DNA of 64,000 nt from an uncultured Clostridia bacterium (GCA_946493765.1 CAMMAZ010000003.1:50326-114325); one strand, 5' to 3'; positions 37,761 through 48,145 are shown, counted from the first letter of the stretch. Notes: generated by a model not told the origin, from the sequence alone. Translations and numbers: made by a program.

Positions 37761-39524
37761 TTAATAAACTCGAATTTCAAAAATCCTGATATTTTGATCG
37801 CCATAGGTTGCATAACACTGCACCCGAACGGTATCGCAGACAACGCCGTTTGCCGGGATCACGTTGAACCGCTGGATGTTATCCCGGTGTTCGCTTCTTG
37901 CAACCTCTTTGCCGTCTTGATAATAAACAACGTCATAATCCTTGACAAGCGTTGCAGGCAATGTTTTTTCCTGACAGCTTTGCACATATGCGTTGATGGA
38001 CGGCGTCAATTCCTTGGATAAATTGCTGTCGAATTTTAAATGCACTTCTTTGACCGGCATGGCGGATTCCAGGTTTAATTCCACCCATTCGCCGTCTTTT
38101 GCGATGCCGTCGGACATATACAGATTCGATTCCTCGAAGACCTTTCTGGAAATGCCGCTTACAACCTTTTTTGCTTCAAATCCCTTCTGTTCGCTGGAGG
38201 CCGTGATCTTCGCGCTGCGCGCTTTGTCATCCGGGTCTTGATTGGGAACGCCGGGAATGTAGCAGTCGTCCTTTAACAGCTGCTGCTGCAATTCTTCAAT
38301 ATGGTCATACATACCTCTTGGCAGAATGCCTTTTTGAATGCAGTCCGCCGCGGCGGTTCCCGCCGCCTGTCCCACCACGGCGCAGGTCGCCATCACACGG
38401 GTGGATGCAAACGCAAGGTGTGATGTGGAAAACGCCCGGCCGGACAAGAACAGATTGTCGATATTGCAGGAAACAAGGCTGCGGTAAGGAATGGTATACA
38501 CGTCTTTTAAATGAATATATTTGGTCGGTTCCGCGCTTTGGGTGTTGATACCGCCGACGACATGGTTGTCGATCGACCAGCCGCCATAGGCGATCGCATC
38601 TTCAAACCGGCGGCTTTCGACTAAGTCCTGTTCGGTCAGCACATAATCGCCTTTGAAACGGCGGCTTTCCCGCTTGCCGGGCAGCATGTTGAACCATTCC
38701 AGTTCATAATTGTCCGCACCGTGGTCACCGCCGTTTTTGATGTGATCCCAGATACCGAACACCGCTTTCATCAACTCGTCGCGGATCTCCTCGGCGTCAT
38801 CGATGGTGTTCAGTTCGTTTCCACCGAGCTCGATCCACCAATAACCGCTTTCCAGCGCGGAGTGATTGCGGCATTTCAAATCTTCCTCGGTATATGTATT
38901 CGCCCATTCGGGTTTGACAAACGGCACCGGATGCCCCATGTCCCTTGCGGTGAACATGATCGAGCTGCCCATCGTGCAATGATCTGCGACGGTAGGCGCA
39001 TCTTCCTCGCCAAAGGCGGATTGATCCTCTCTGCCATACATATATTCCGCACCGGCCAACGCACCGACCGTGCCGTCGCCGGTAGCGTCGATAAACAATT
39101 TTGCGGAAATCGTGAGCGCCGTCTCGCTGGTCTGGGTCACGCCGGACACCGACTGAATATGCCCATTCTCACAAACGACATGATCGATGTGTGTGTTCAG
39201 GTGCAGCGTTAAATTTTCCTGGAACCGGCAGGTTTCCCACAAAATCATATCCAGAATATGAAAGGAATGGCAGTGGTTGCGCTGCCTGTTTTTCAAAAGC
39301 ACCTCTTCGAGAATACCCGTTTCTCTGGCATCCGGACGCTGGGCGTGTTTATCCGCACCGCAGATATGCATTTTCACTTCACTGCTGGCGTTGCCGCCCA
39401 AAACAGGCCGGTTTTGGATCAAAACGGTTTTCGCGCCGTGCCGTGCGCTTGCCACCGCTGCGCACACACCGGCAAGACCGCCGCCGATGACCGCAACGTC
39501 AAATTCCTGTTTTACCTTTCTCAT
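37761..39524 (-). CDS. FAD-dependent oxidoreductase with C-terminal beta domain
   Basis: A 587-residue protein. The N terminus has the FAD dinucleotide fold (VAVIGGGLAGVCAAVASARHG), then LGGNASSEVKMHICGAD and LFIDATGDGTVGALAGAEYM, as in the PF12831 family. After about residue 430 a second domain begins, rich in beta strands, with GISRKVFEESNLYMSDG and WVELNLESAMPVKEVHL, which resembles a carbohydrate-binding (discoidin-like) fold. No signal peptide. It lies 17 bases after the DUF3006 gene and just before nadB. The substrate is unknown, perhaps a sugar-like compound. Confidence 0.82.
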   Translation of the reverse strand: MRKVKQEFDVAVIGGGLAGVCAAVASARHGAKTVLIQNRPVLGGNASSEVKMHICGADKHAQRPDARETGILEEVLLKNRQRNHCHSFHILDMILWETCRFQENLTLHLNTHIDHVVCENGHIQSVSGVTQTSETALTISAKLFIDATGDGTVGALAGAEYMYGREDQSAFGEEDAPTVADHCTMGSSIMFTARDMGHPVPFVKPEWANTYTEEDLKCRNHSALESGYWWIELGGNELNTIDDAEEIRDELMKAVFGIWDHIKNGGDHGADNYELEWFNMLPGKRESRRFKGDYVLTEQDLVESRRFEDAIAYGGWSIDNHVVGGINTQSAEPTKYIHLKDVYTIPYRSLVSCNIDNLFLSGRAFSTSHLAFASTRVMATCAVVGQAAGTAAADCIQKGILPRGMYDHIEELQQQLLKDDCYIPGVPNQDPDDKARSAKITASSEQKGFEAKKVVSGISRKVFEESNLYMSDGIAKDGEWVELNLESAMPVKEVHLKFDSNLSKELTPSINAYVQSCQEKTLPATLVKDYDVVYYQDGKEVARSEHRDNIQRFNVIPANGVVCDTVRVQCYATYGDQNIRIFEIRVY

Positions 39525-39541
39525 GATGACAAACCTCTTTT

Positions 39542-39763
39542 CTATTCTTTAAAAAGCTGCTCTTGCAACGCTTCTATCCTTTTTTTGCGTTTTTTGGTTT
39601 CCTCAGAATCGATCTGATATGTTTTGCCGTTGTAGATAAAAACGTCGCCTTCCTTTATTCCATCTGGCAGATCAGACCGCAAGATCGGTTCCATTTTTCC
39701 GGATTCATTTTCACAAACCGCATAATCGCCCTCAAAACGGTCGACCGAAAATATTTTTCTCAT
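39542..39763 (-). CDS. DUF3006 family protein
   Basis: A 73-residue protein with FSVDRFEGDYAVCENESG at the start, then LPDGIKEGDVF and the ending ETKKRKKRIEALQEQLFKE, the pattern of DUF3006. These small proteins often sit next to ComEC-type metallo-hydrolases, as here: its start overlaps the stop of that gene (ATGA). A helper or regulatory role is inferred from this pairing only. Confidence 0.85.
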   Translation of the reverse strand: MRKIFSVDRFEGDYAVCENESGKMEPILRSDLPDGIKEGDVFIYNGKTYQIDSEETKKRKKRIEALQEQLFKE

Positions 39764-40656
39764 GCCGCTTTTTCCGCCTTTCCGCTAATGGTTTGCCCAT
39801 CGGTTTCAAAAACCACACTGCCGTCTTGATCCGTCCGGTAGGTGGTGACGGATAATTTTTCAAAAGTCTCAATCGTTTCGGAATGGGGATGGTTGTAGCT
39901 GTTATCCAGCCCGCAGGAAATCACGGCATAGTCCGGGGAAACCGCTTCCACAAAAGCCTCGGAATTGGAGGTGCTGCTGCCGTGATGCGCCGCTTTGAAA
40001 ACGGTGCAGGAAAGTTCTTGCCCATATTGCGCCAACAAATCTTCTTCCGGTTCCCTTTCCGCATCGCCGGTGATCAAAAATCGGATTTCACCGATCGATG
40101 CCGTAAGGCACACCGATTGGTCGTTTAAATCTTCATAATCCTTTAAGGGACCTAAAAAGGTGAAAATCAGATCGCCGCAGGTGAAGGTGCTTTCCGGCGT
40201 GACGGCGTTCACCGTCATGCCAAGGCTTGATATCTTCTCCAAAAGGTTTTCATAAACCGCCGTGGTCGGTGTTGTACCGGCAGTCGGCTTTTTCATGTAA
40301 ATATTATGTACGGTGAAATTATTTAATACATCATATCCCCCGCCGATATGATCCTCATGCGGGTGGGTGAAAATCAAATGATCGATCTTAGTGATCCCTA
40401 AGTTCTGGATATACCGCACAACGTCGTCCGCATTGGAACCGGGTCCCGCGTCCACCAGCGTCACGGCGCCGTCCGACACAAACAGCGTGCTGTCGCCCTG
40501 GCCGCAGTCGATAAAATGCACCGAAGTGCCGCCGTCGGTGATGTCGACTGCCGCAGACGTTGTTCCCAGCAAACGATCGAGCGTGTCGCAGGATGTGAAA
40601 CTGAACAGCATTGCCATCAAGACAAGCAGCGCTAATATTCTGCTTTTTTGTTTCAT
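39760..40656 (-). CDS. ComEC/Rec2-type metallo-beta-lactamase-fold lipoprotein
   Basis: A 298-residue secreted hydrolase. The start MKQKSRILALLVLMAMLF and the lipobox-like FTSC make an N-terminal lipoprotein signal, so it is probably anchored on the outer face of the membrane. The metal motif is FTHPHEDHIGGGYDVLN, and KAAHHGSSTSNSEAF and YNHPHSETIE match the C-terminal domain of ComEC-like proteins. Substrate unknown; extracellular nucleic acid is one possibility. It follows ftsK by 11 bases. Confidence 0.88.
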   Translation of the reverse strand: MKQKSRILALLVLMAMLFSFTSCDTLDRLLGTTSAAVDITDGGTSVHFIDCGQGDSTLFVSDGAVTLVDAGPGSNADDVVRYIQNLGITKIDHLIFTHPHEDHIGGGYDVLNNFTVHNIYMKKPTAGTTPTTAVYENLLEKISSLGMTVNAVTPESTFTCGDLIFTFLGPLKDYEDLNDQSVCLTASIGEIRFLITGDAEREPEEDLLAQYGQELSCTVFKAAHHGSSTSNSEAFVEAVSPDYAVISCGLDNSYNHPHSETIETFEKLSVTTYRTDQDGSVVFETDGQTISGKAEKAA

Positions 40657-40667
40657 TGGTTCTTCCC

Positions 40668-43118
40668 CTATTCTTCCTCGGCGGTGCTTTGCTCCGGCAT
40701 TGTGCCGTTGTTTTGCATTTCCAGCCACTGCTGCCTTGTGATCAGCACCTTTCTGGGTTTTGCGCCCTCGAACGGACCGACGATGCCCTTCTCCTCCAGC
40801 TCGTCGACAATGCGTGCGGCGCGGGCATAGCCGAGTTTTAACTTTCGCTGCAGCAATGAGGTAGAAGCAACGCCCGCTTCCACAACGACCTCGACTGCTT
40901 CGGCAAACTTTTCGTCATTATCGCTGAATCCGCCGCCGTCATCGCCGGATTTGTTCTTTTTATCCGCGATCGCCTGCTTTTCGATTTCGGTGATGACTTC
41001 TTCGTCATATTCCACCGTCTCGCCCTGGTTTTTGATAAAGCTGACAACGGCGCTGATTTCCTCATCCGAAACAAAACAGCCCTGCACACGCAGCGGTTTG
41101 GACATGCCCATCGGGAAATAGAGCATGTCTCCCTTGCCCATGAGTTTTTCCGCGCCGCCCATGTCCAAAATGGTTCTGGAATCCACCTGTGACGACACTG
41201 CAAATGCAATCCGGCTCGGGATATTGGCTTTGATAATACCGGTGATAACGTCGACAGACGGACGCTGTGTCGCAATCACCAGATGCATGCCTGCCGCACG
41301 CGCCATTTGTGCCAGCCGGCAGATGGAATCCTCCACTTCGTTGGGAGCCGCCATCATCAAATCCGCCAACTCGTCGATGATAATGACGATCTGCGGCATG
41401 GGTTTCAGATCTTCCCGCGTTTTGCACAATTTATTATAGGACGTTAAATCTCTGGCGGAATTATCCGCAAAGATTTTATAGCGTTTGAGCATTTCCGTGA
41501 CTGCCCAGCCGAGTGCGCCCGCGGCTTTGCGCGGATCGGTCACCACCGGGACCAAAAGATGCGGGATCCCATTATAAACGCCAAGCTCCACCACTTTCGG
41601 GTCGATCATCAGCAATTTGACCTCATCCGGCGACGCTTTATAAAGCAAACTGATGATAATCGAATTGATACAGACCGATTTACCGGAACCTGTGGAACCG
41701 GCGATCAGGGTGTGCGGCATTTTCGCAAGATCCGCAATCGCCGCATTGCCGGCGATGTCCCGGCCAAGCGCCACCGATAACTTGGATTTGGCGGACAAAA
41801 AAGCCGGTGAATCGATCAATTCTCTTGCACTGACGATGCTGTTCACTTTGTTGGGAATTTCGATACCGACCGCCGATTTATTCGGGATCGGCGCTTCGAT
41901 TCGCACGGCAGCAGCCGCGAGGTTCAGCGCGATGTCGTCGGCAAGATTGGTGATTTTACTGATTTTCACGCCTGCCGACGGCTGCAATTCATAGCGGGTA
42001 ACCGAAGGACCACGGCTGATATTGATAATGCGGGTGTCCACACCGAAACTTTTCAAGGTATTAACCAGCCGTTCCGCATTGGCTTTCAGTTCATCGCCCA
42101 CCTTTTCGGCATTGGTTGATGCCGGCGGATTCAAAAGGCTGACCGGCGGGAATTTATAAGCGGCAGTCGCCGATTCGATCGTCACACCGGTGGCAGGCAT
42201 ATCCGGATTTTCCGGCCGTTTGGCCTTTTTCTCCGCTTTTTCGGCTTTTTTCTCATCTTTTCGGACTTCTCGCGCCACGATCTCATCTAAATTGACCTGC
42301 TTTTTATTCTCTTTTTTCTCTGCTTTTTCCGTCCCCGGTTTATCGCCGTTATACATCTCAACGAGTTTTTCCGCCTTATTCGGTTTGTCCTCTACTTCCT
42401 CATAAAACGGAACCGACGCGGAAACGGGATGTTCCGGCAAGTCTCCCAGCGGCACGTCCACGTTAAAACGCGGCGCGTTTGCACGCCGTTCTTTGTTTTC
42501 CATATGCCGTTTATGTACCGCGCGGACAGGCCTTGCAGCCTGCCGGTAAAGCGCGTTTAGTGTGGTGCCGGTCAACACCATGATCATCACGAAAGCAAAC
42601 AGCACAATGGTGATCCTGGCTCCCATGGAACCAAACATCGCCGACAGCGGGAACCCGAGCAGACCGCCTAAAAATCCGCCGCCGGACTGCCCTTCCATCC
42701 CGGTTTGGTAGCACTGGGTCAAATGCGTCCAGTAACCGCTGCCTTCGACATAACTATAAATAAAAATATCTACTGCGGCGGCAAGCACCGTGACCAGCAC
42801 GCACGCTTCGATGATGCTGTTGCGCACCTTGCCGCGTTTTTTGCCCATTGCCAGCATGATAGCAATATAACACAATATTGCAGGGACCGCATAAGCGCAG
42901 GCGCCGAACATGCCGAAAATGAAGTTGCGCATCATTTTCCAGACATTCGGTCCGTCGATCAGCACAACGCCGAGCACAAACAGTGAAATCGCAAACAAAA
43001 CAATGGCGCACACGCCCTTGTTTTTCATTTCGGGTTCATTGTTTTTTTTCTGTGCCGCCGGACGGCTGTTCGCCGCCGGTTTCCTTGTTTTGCTGTTTTT
43101 CGGCTTCCTGCTGGCCAT
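40668..43118 (-). CDS. spoIIIE: DNA translocase FtsK/SpoIIIE
   Basis: An 816-residue hexameric DNA motor for chromosome segregation at division or into the forespore. The N terminus is basic, followed by about four membrane helices (roughly 40-185), a charged linker rich in [10 protein letters not shown], and the motor with Walker [16 protein letters not shown] and Walker [16 protein letters not shown]-terminal winged-helix gamma domain ([21 protein letters not shown]) reads polar DNA motifs. The ATG follows AAGGAG and lies inside the 3' end of the tepA-like gene. FtsK and SpoIIIE cannot be separated by reading alone. Confidence 0.95.
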   Translation of the reverse strand: MASRKPKNSKTRKPAANSRPAAQKKNNEPEMKNKGVCAIVLFAISLFVLGVVLIDGPNVWKMMRNFIFGMFGACAYAVPAILCYIAIMLAMGKKRGKVRNSIIEACVLVTVLAAAVDIFIYSYVEGSGYWTHLTQCYQTGMEGQSGGGFLGGLLGFPLSAMFGSMGARITIVLFAFVMIMVLTGTTLNALYRQAARPVRAVHKRHMENKERRANAPRFNVDVPLGDLPEHPVSASVPFYEEVEDKPNKAEKLVEMYNGDKPGTEKAEKKENKKQVNLDEIVAREVRKDEKKAEKAEKKAKRPENPDMPATGVTIESATAAYKFPPVSLLNPPASTNAEKVGDELKANAERLVNTLKSFGVDTRIINISRGPSVTRYELQPSAGVKISKITNLADDIALNLAAAAVRIEAPIPNKSAVGIEIPNKVNSIVSARELIDSPAFLSAKSKLSVALGRDIAGNAAIADLAKMPHTLIAGSTGSGKSVCINSIIISLLYKASPDEVKLLMIDPKVVELGVYNGIPHLLVPVVTDPRKAAGALGWAVTEMLKRYKIFADNSARDLTSYNKLCKTREDLKPMPQIVIIIDELADLMMAAPNEVEDSICRLAQMARAAGMHLVIATQRPSVDVITGIIKANIPSRIAFAVSSQVDSRTILDMGGAEKLMGKGDMLYFPMGMSKPLRVQGCFVSDEEISAVVSFIKNQGETVEYDEEVITEIEKQAIADKKNKSGDDGGGFSDNDEKFAEAVEVVVEAGVASTSLLQRKLKLGYARAARIVDELEEKGIVGPFEGAKPRKVLITRQQWLEMQNNGTMPEQSTAEEE

Positions 43119-43851
43119 TGTGTTCTTCTCCTTTTTCAGCTTCAATGAATTGATAAAGACAGGCGATCGCGTCTTTCAGGCTTCCGATCGCATCGATCAG
43201 ACCGCAGCTGACCGCTTCATCCCCGTTTAAAACGGTGCCGATATCCGTTGCAAGCTCGGTTGTGTTATGCAGCATTTTCCGCAGCGTCTGTTCGTCCACG
43301 CCGGAATGATCACAGATGAATTTCACGATCCTGTCCTGCATTTTTTCAAAATAAGAATAGGTTTGCGGCACGCCGACCACCAGGCCACTCATCCGCACCG
43401 GATGCACCGTCATGGTCGCGCTCGGCACGATAAACGAACGGTTTGCACTCACCGCCAGCGGCACGCCGATGGAATGTCCGCCGCCAAGCACCAGCGACAC
43501 GACCGGTTTTTTCATGCCGGCGATCATTTCCGCAATGGCAAGTCCCGCTTCCACGTCGCCGCCGACGGTGTTTAAAATCACAAGTAAGCCTTTGATATCC
43601 GGTGATTCTTCGATGGCGACCAATTGCGGAATCACATGCTCATATTTGGTGCTTTTATTGTTTTGGGGCAAAATATAATGTCCTTCGATCTGCCCGATGA
43701 TCGTCAGGCAGTGGATCATTTTTTTCGGATCGCCCGCCGCGATCATGCCAAAATCCTTGATGTTTTCGCTTTGTTCATTGGAATTCGCCGCTTCTTCCTC
43801 GTTATGCGTTTCCGGTTCCGGCGGCGTGATATATGTTTTTTCCTGATTCAT
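43036..43851 (-). CDS. tepA: ClpP-like serine protease, TepA family
   Basis: A 271-residue ClpP/crotonase-fold protease related to Bacillus TepA (YmfB). The catalytic serine is in [17 protein letters not shown] and the histidine in [11 protein letters not shown]. The N-terminal about 35 residues are acidic and the C-terminal about 30 are Gln/Glu/Lys-rich low complexity. In Bacillus this gene is also upstream of spoIIIE. The start MNQEKTY follows AAAGGA. Its 3' end overlaps ftsK by 83 bases in another frame. Confidence 0.9.
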   Translation of the reverse strand: MNQEKTYITPPEPETHNEEEAANSNEQSENIKDFGMIAAGDPKKMIHCLTIIGQIEGHYILPQNNKSTKYEHVIPQLVAIEESPDIKGLLVILNTVGGDVEAGLAIAEMIAGMKKPVVSLVLGGGHSIGVPLAVSANRSFIVPSATMTVHPVRMSGLVVGVPQTYSYFEKMQDRIVKFICDHSGVDEQTLRKMLHNTTELATDIGTVLNGDEAVSCGLIDAIGSLKDAIACLYQFIEAEKGEEHNGQQEAEKQQNKETGGEQPSGGTEKKQ

Positions 43852-43916
43852 AACTTTCATTTCCTTTGCATTTTTTATTAGCATTTGCAAAGAAAGTAAA
43901 GTTTAATCATTTACAT

Positions 43917-43928
43917 TTGATTATAACA
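43917..43928 (-). promoter_or_regulatory. Extended -10 promoter upstream of tepA
   Basis: On the minus strand TGTTATAAT gives a perfect -10 box (43920-43925) with the TGn extension. A good -35 box was not seen. It would drive the long run from the tepA-like gene to nadC. Confidence 0.55.
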
Positions 43929-43983
43929 CACAATGCAAACTTTGGCTATAGATTTTCATGATATTTTGAAATTTTTAAAACAA

Positions 43984-44015
43984 AAACATCCGAATGGCAT
44001 GCCGTCCGGATGCTG
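43984..44015 (-). terminator. Terminator of the first ABC exporter operon
   Basis: CATCCG and CGGATG close a hairpin with an inner GGCATGCC palindrome, followed by TTTTTG on the minus strand; it is 17 bases past the stop of the second ABC gene. Confidence 0.8.
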
Positions 44016-44031
44016 TATTTTTGATCTGCAC

Positions 44032-45906
44032 TTAGTCCAATTCACGCTTGCCGGTATACAATTCATAATACCGCCCTTTCAGCGAAAGCAGCTGCGTGTG
44101 GGTCCCGCGCTCAATGACCTCGCCGTTTTCCAGCACCAGGATCTGATCGGCGCCGCGCAAAGTAGACAAACGGTGCGCAATTAAAAAGGTCGTTCTGTTT
44201 TTCATCAGCCGGTCCATCCCGTGTGTGATATGCAGTTCCGTGCGGGTATCCACCGAGCTGGTCGCTTCGTCCAGCACCAGAAGCGGCGCTTTGGAAAGAG
44301 CTGCACGGGCAATATTCAGCAGCTGCCGCTGTCCCTGCGACAGGTTCGCACCGTCGCCGGTGAGCATGGTCTGATAGCCGTCGGACAAACGCAGAATAAA
44401 ACTGTGCGCGCTTGCGGCTTTTGCCGCTTCGATCACCTCTTCGTCGGTGGCGTCCAGCCGTCCATAGCGAATATTTTCCATGACAGTACCGGAAAACAGA
44501 TGCGTATCCTGCAAAACCATCGCAATATTTTGCCGCAGCGCATGCCGCTGCATCAAGCGAATGTCGGTTCCGTCGATTTCAATGGAACCGCTGTTGATAT
44601 CGTAAAACCGGTTCATCAGGTTGGTCACTGTGGTTTTCCCGGCACCGGTCGAACCCACTAGGGCGATTTTCTGTCCTGCCGGACAGTAAAGCGACAGATC
44701 CTTTAAAATGATTTTTTCCGGTGTGTAGCCGAAAACAACGTTTTTAAAAACCACGTCGCCTTTGATGTCCTTTGCCGGTTTGGCGTCCGGCGCGTCCGGC
44801 TCCTCCGGATTTTCGTCCATTACGGCAAACACCCGTTCTGCGCCGGCCAACGCCGAAAAAATAGCGGTGACCTGCTGTGAAATCTCATTGATCGGCCGTG
44901 AAAAATTGACCGACAGATTCACAAACGCTGTCAGTTTTCCGACAGTAAAGCGTCCCAACGTGCAAAAAACTGCGCCGAGCGCCACTGTGACCGCATAGCT
45001 GATTTTACTCATGTTGCCCATGACCGGTCCCATGATGCTGCCGAAAAACTGCGCTTTGATCTGTTTGTGCCGCAGATCATCGTTTAAAAGCCCGAATTCA
45101 TCCTCGCAGACCGGTTCGTGATTAAAAACCTTGACCACCCGCTGGCCGGCGACAGATTCTTCAATATATCCGTTGACCGCACCGAGCGCCGCCTGCTGCG
45201 CGGAATAATATTTACTGCTTCTTTTGGCGATCAGCGCGCCGCCTTTTGCAAAAATCGGAATAAACACAACCGTTATCAGCGTGAGCCAAACATTCATAAA
45301 CAGCATCATAAACAGCGTTCCGATCAGCGTGACGGTGCCGGAAATCAAACTGACAACCGAGGAATCCAGCATGGTGCCGATGTTATCGACATCGTTGGTA
45401 AAACGGCTCATGATCTCGCCGGTGTTGTTGGTGTCGAAATAACGCACCGGCAGCGTTTGCAGCTTGCCGAACAAATCGTTGCGGATATGCTCAAGCGCCC
45501 CCTGCGAAACGGTCAGCATCAGTTTGGACTGAAAAAAAGTCGCAAGCGCGCCGGCAAGATAAATGCCTGCAAGCAATCCCAAAGATAAAATCAATTGGGA
45601 AACACGTTCAGTAGCTGAAAGGTTCCCTTCCAACAACCCGTCGATGGCGGCGCCCAAAAAATAGGTCGCAAGCACCGAGGACAGTGTCGATACCAGCACG
45701 CACAGCAAAACAATAAGCAGCCGCAGCTTATAAGCGGAAATATAGGAAAACAGCCGTTTGATCGCAAAAGCTGCGTTTTTGGGTTTTCCCGCGGCGGCAA
45801 CCGGTCCGCGGCGTCCGCCCGGACCCGGCCGCGGCATTTGATTTCTCTCCGGCTTTGCCGATACATTATATTGCTTTCGCAATGCGTCAATACTGCGTCC
45901 CGCCAT
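44032..45906 (-). CDS. ABC exporter, catalytic-site subunit (heterodimer partner B1)
   Basis: A 624-residue half transporter: a basic, proline/glycine-rich N-terminal cytosolic part (about 1-50), six membrane helices (about 55-330), and a nucleotide-binding domain with Walker A VGSTGAGKTTVTNL, signature LSQGQRQL and Walker B LLVLDEATSSVDT with the catalytic glutamate. It pairs with the gene just upstream, whose Walker B has Asp instead; such asymmetric pairs form heterodimeric multidrug exporters of the TM287/288 or LmrCD type. The start follows GGAGGAGG. The cargo is unknown. Confidence 0.92.
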   Translation of the reverse strand: MAGRSIDALRKQYNVSAKPERNQMPRPGPGGRRGPVAAAGKPKNAAFAIKRLFSYISAYKLRLLIVLLCVLVSTLSSVLATYFLGAAIDGLLEGNLSATERVSQLILSLGLLAGIYLAGALATFFQSKLMLTVSQGALEHIRNDLFGKLQTLPVRYFDTNNTGEIMSRFTNDVDNIGTMLDSSVVSLISGTVTLIGTLFMMLFMNVWLTLITVVFIPIFAKGGALIAKRSSKYYSAQQAALGAVNGYIEESVAGQRVVKVFNHEPVCEDEFGLLNDDLRHKQIKAQFFGSIMGPVMGNMSKISYAVTVALGAVFCTLGRFTVGKLTAFVNLSVNFSRPINEISQQVTAIFSALAGAERVFAVMDENPEEPDAPDAKPAKDIKGDVVFKNVVFGYTPEKIILKDLSLYCPAGQKIALVGSTGAGKTTVTNLMNRFYDINSGSIEIDGTDIRLMQRHALRQNIAMVLQDTHLFSGTVMENIRYGRLDATDEEVIEAAKAASAHSFILRLSDGYQTMLTGDGANLSQGQRQLLNIARAALSKAPLLVLDEATSSVDTRTELHITHGMDRLMKNRTTFLIAHRLSTLRGADQILVLENGEVIERGTHTQLLSLKGRYYELYTGKRELD

Positions 45907-45907
45907 G

Positions 45908-47638
45908 TTATGCCTCCTCCTTTTGCATTTGCGAATCATAGATTTCACGGTATTCCGCATTGCTTGCAAGCAAGGTCTGATGCGTGCCGATGCCGGTGAT
46001 CTTTCCTTCGTTCATCACAATGATTTTATCCGCGTCCATCACCGATAAGATCCGTTGTGCGATGATAATTTTTGTCGTGCCTTGCAGCGCGTGCCGGAAG
46101 GTATGCCGGATTCTGGCTTCGGTCGCAGTGTCGACCGCGCTGGTGCTGTCGTCCAAAATCAGGATTTTGGGCTTTTTGAGCAGCGCTCTTGCAATACACA
46201 GCCGCTGCTTTTGTCCGCCCGACACATTTGTGCCGCCCTGTCCGAGTTGTGTTTGATACCCTTTTGTGAAATTTTTGACAAATGTGTCCGCCTGTGCGCT
46301 GTCCGCTGCGGCAACAATCTCGTCCATTTCGGCGTTTTCGTCTCCCCAACGCAGATTTTCTTCGATCGTTCCGGAAAACAGCACATTTTTTTGCAGCACC
46401 ATGCCGACGCCGTCCCGCAGATGCGTCAACGTGTAGTCCTTTACATTGATGCCGTCGATCAACACTTCACCGGCATCCGCATCGTAAAGCCGGGGGATCA
46501 GGGATACCAGGGTGGTTTTTCCACAGCCGGTCGAACCGATGATACCGACCGTCTGACCGGCCTCTATTTTCAAATTAATGGTGTCCAGCACCTGCTGATC
46601 GTTGTTTTTATAATAGCGGAAACTGACATTTTTAAATTCGATCTCTCCGTTTTGAACCACGGCGTCCTTGCAGCGCGCGTCTGTGTCTGTCAAATCAATC
46701 GGTTCGTCCAGCACCTGTGTGATCCGCTTTCCGGACGCCAATGCGCGGGAGCTTGTCATAAACAACATGGTAAGCATGTTTAAAGACATCAGGATCTGTG
46801 AAATATATGTAATAAATGCGGTCAGGTCACCAACCGACATTTCTCCGAAAATCACCTGCCGGCCGCCGAACCAGGCGACGACCACCAACGTTGTGTTCAT
46901 GAACAGCATCATCAGCGGCTGCATGGTGATCATCACCGACATGGCTTTCATGCCCGCCGCTTTCAAATCACGGTTTGCAGTTTGGAAGGTATCTTTTTCA
47001 AAATCCTCCCGCACAAAGGATTTCACCACCCGCATGTTGGTGATGTTCTCCTGCACACGGTTGTTGAGCTGGTCGATTCTGGTCTGCATTTTCGTAAAGC
47101 GGGGAAAACCGACGCCGATGATCACAACCTGGGTTATCAGCACCAAAGGAATCACAACCGCCAAAACAACCGCGAGTTTGGGATTCATCGACACCGACAT
47201 GATCAGCGCGCCGATCAGCATGCCGGGCGAACGCAGACACATACGCAGCAGCATGTTGATAAAATTCTGTATTTGGGTGATATCATTTGTCAGGCGCGTC
47301 ACCAGCGATCCGGTGCTGAATGTATCCAAATTGGCAAAAGAAAACTGCTGCACTTTGTGATAGACGTCCCGGCGCAGATCCGAGGCAAAATTGACCGACG
47401 CTTTTGCGCCGAACCAGGATCCGCCGACGCCGCCAAACATCATACACACTGCCGTGACCACCATAATGAGTCCAAACAGCAAAATATAGCCGGTATCCCG
47501 CTGTTCGATTCCCTGATCGATGATCTGTGCTTGAAAACGCGGCAGCAGCACTTCGCCGACAACCTCAACAATCATGCACAGTGGACCGAGCACAAAATAA
47601 CCCCAATAAGGTTTTGCGTATTGCAGCCAACGTTTCAT
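45908..47638 (-). CDS. ABC exporter, degenerate-site subunit (heterodimer partner A1)
   Basis: A 576-residue half transporter with six membrane helices (about 15-300) and an ATPase domain: Walker A IGSTGCGKTTLVSL, signature VSGGQKQR, Walker B ILILDDSTSAVDT. The usual catalytic glutamate is Asp, so one of the two composite ATP sites should hydrolyse poorly. The start ATG overlaps the stop of the marR gene (ATGA). Co-expression with the next gene, one base away, supports a heterodimer under control of the MarR regulator. Confidence 0.92.
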   Translation of the reverse strand: MKRWLQYAKPYWGYFVLGPLCMIVEVVGEVLLPRFQAQIIDQGIEQRDTGYILLFGLIMVVTAVCMMFGGVGGSWFGAKASVNFASDLRRDVYHKVQQFSFANLDTFSTGSLVTRLTNDITQIQNFINMLLRMCLRSPGMLIGALIMSVSMNPKLAVVLAVVIPLVLITQVVIIGVGFPRFTKMQTRIDQLNNRVQENITNMRVVKSFVREDFEKDTFQTANRDLKAAGMKAMSVMITMQPLMMLFMNTTLVVVAWFGGRQVIFGEMSVGDLTAFITYISQILMSLNMLTMLFMTSSRALASGKRITQVLDEPIDLTDTDARCKDAVVQNGEIEFKNVSFRYYKNNDQQVLDTINLKIEAGQTVGIIGSTGCGKTTLVSLIPRLYDADAGEVLIDGINVKDYTLTHLRDGVGMVLQKNVLFSGTIEENLRWGDENAEMDEIVAAADSAQADTFVKNFTKGYQTQLGQGGTNVSGGQKQRLCIARALLKKPKILILDDSTSAVDTATEARIRHTFRHALQGTTKIIIAQRILSVMDADKIIVMNEGKITGIGTHQTLLASNAEYREIYDSQMQKEEA

Positions 47639-48099
47639 TGCTTTTCTTCTCCTCCGGCCGGATATAAATTCCGTTTGATTTTCATAAGATATTCTGTCAG
47701 CTGCAAATATTCGGATTCTTCCATCCCCTCAAACGCGAGCGCATCGGCCTGTGAAAAAACGGCATCGCTTTTTTGCACCATTTCCCGGCCTTTTGCCGTG
47801 ATTTTGATTTCATTATAGCGGTTGTCCTTTTTAGCAGGTGTTTTTTCAATATAGCCGTTGTTTTGCAATCTTTTAAGCGATGTGGCCACGGCTGCCTGAC
47901 TGATTTCAAATGCCTGCGCAATCTCCTTTTGGGATATTGGCCGCTGATTACGTGCTAAAAAAAGCAATAGGGAATGCTGACTGCGGTGAATGCCCAAAGC
48001 CCGAAATTGGCGCTCGCAAATGTTGCGATGCGCGCGATTGATTTGGATGAGCAGCTGCATACCGCGCTTGAGCTGTTCGTTAGATAGTTGTTTTCCCAT
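47635..48099 (-). CDS. MarR-family transcriptional regulator (first module)
   Basis: A 154-residue winged-helix regulator. The DNA-binding part is QKEIAQAFEISQAAVATSLK (recognition helix, about 58-77), followed by the wing with KTPAKKDNRYNEIKIT. It is the first gene of an operon with the two ABC genes. An inverted repeat overlaps its own -10 box, so autorepression relieved by a drug-like ligand is the likely mode of control. Confidence 0.93.
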   Translation of the reverse strand: MGKQLSNEQLKRGMQLLIQINRAHRNICERQFRALGIHRSQHSLLLFLARNQRPISQKEIAQAFEISQAAVATSLKRLQNNGYIEKTPAKKDNRYNEIKITAKGREMVQKSDAVFSQADALAFEGMEESEYLQLTEYLMKIKRNLYPAGGEEKQ

Positions 48100-48110
48100 T
48101 TTTCCTCCTT

Positions 48111-48145
48111 ATAATTAACTACTTAATAATTAATGCGTTAATTAT
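48111..48145. promoter_or_regulatory. Putative MarR operator
   Basis: Perfect 9-base inverted arms ataattaac (48111-48119) and gttaattat (48137-48145), 17 bases apart. The right arm covers the -10 box of marR, as expected for an autorepressor. Confidence 0.6.
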
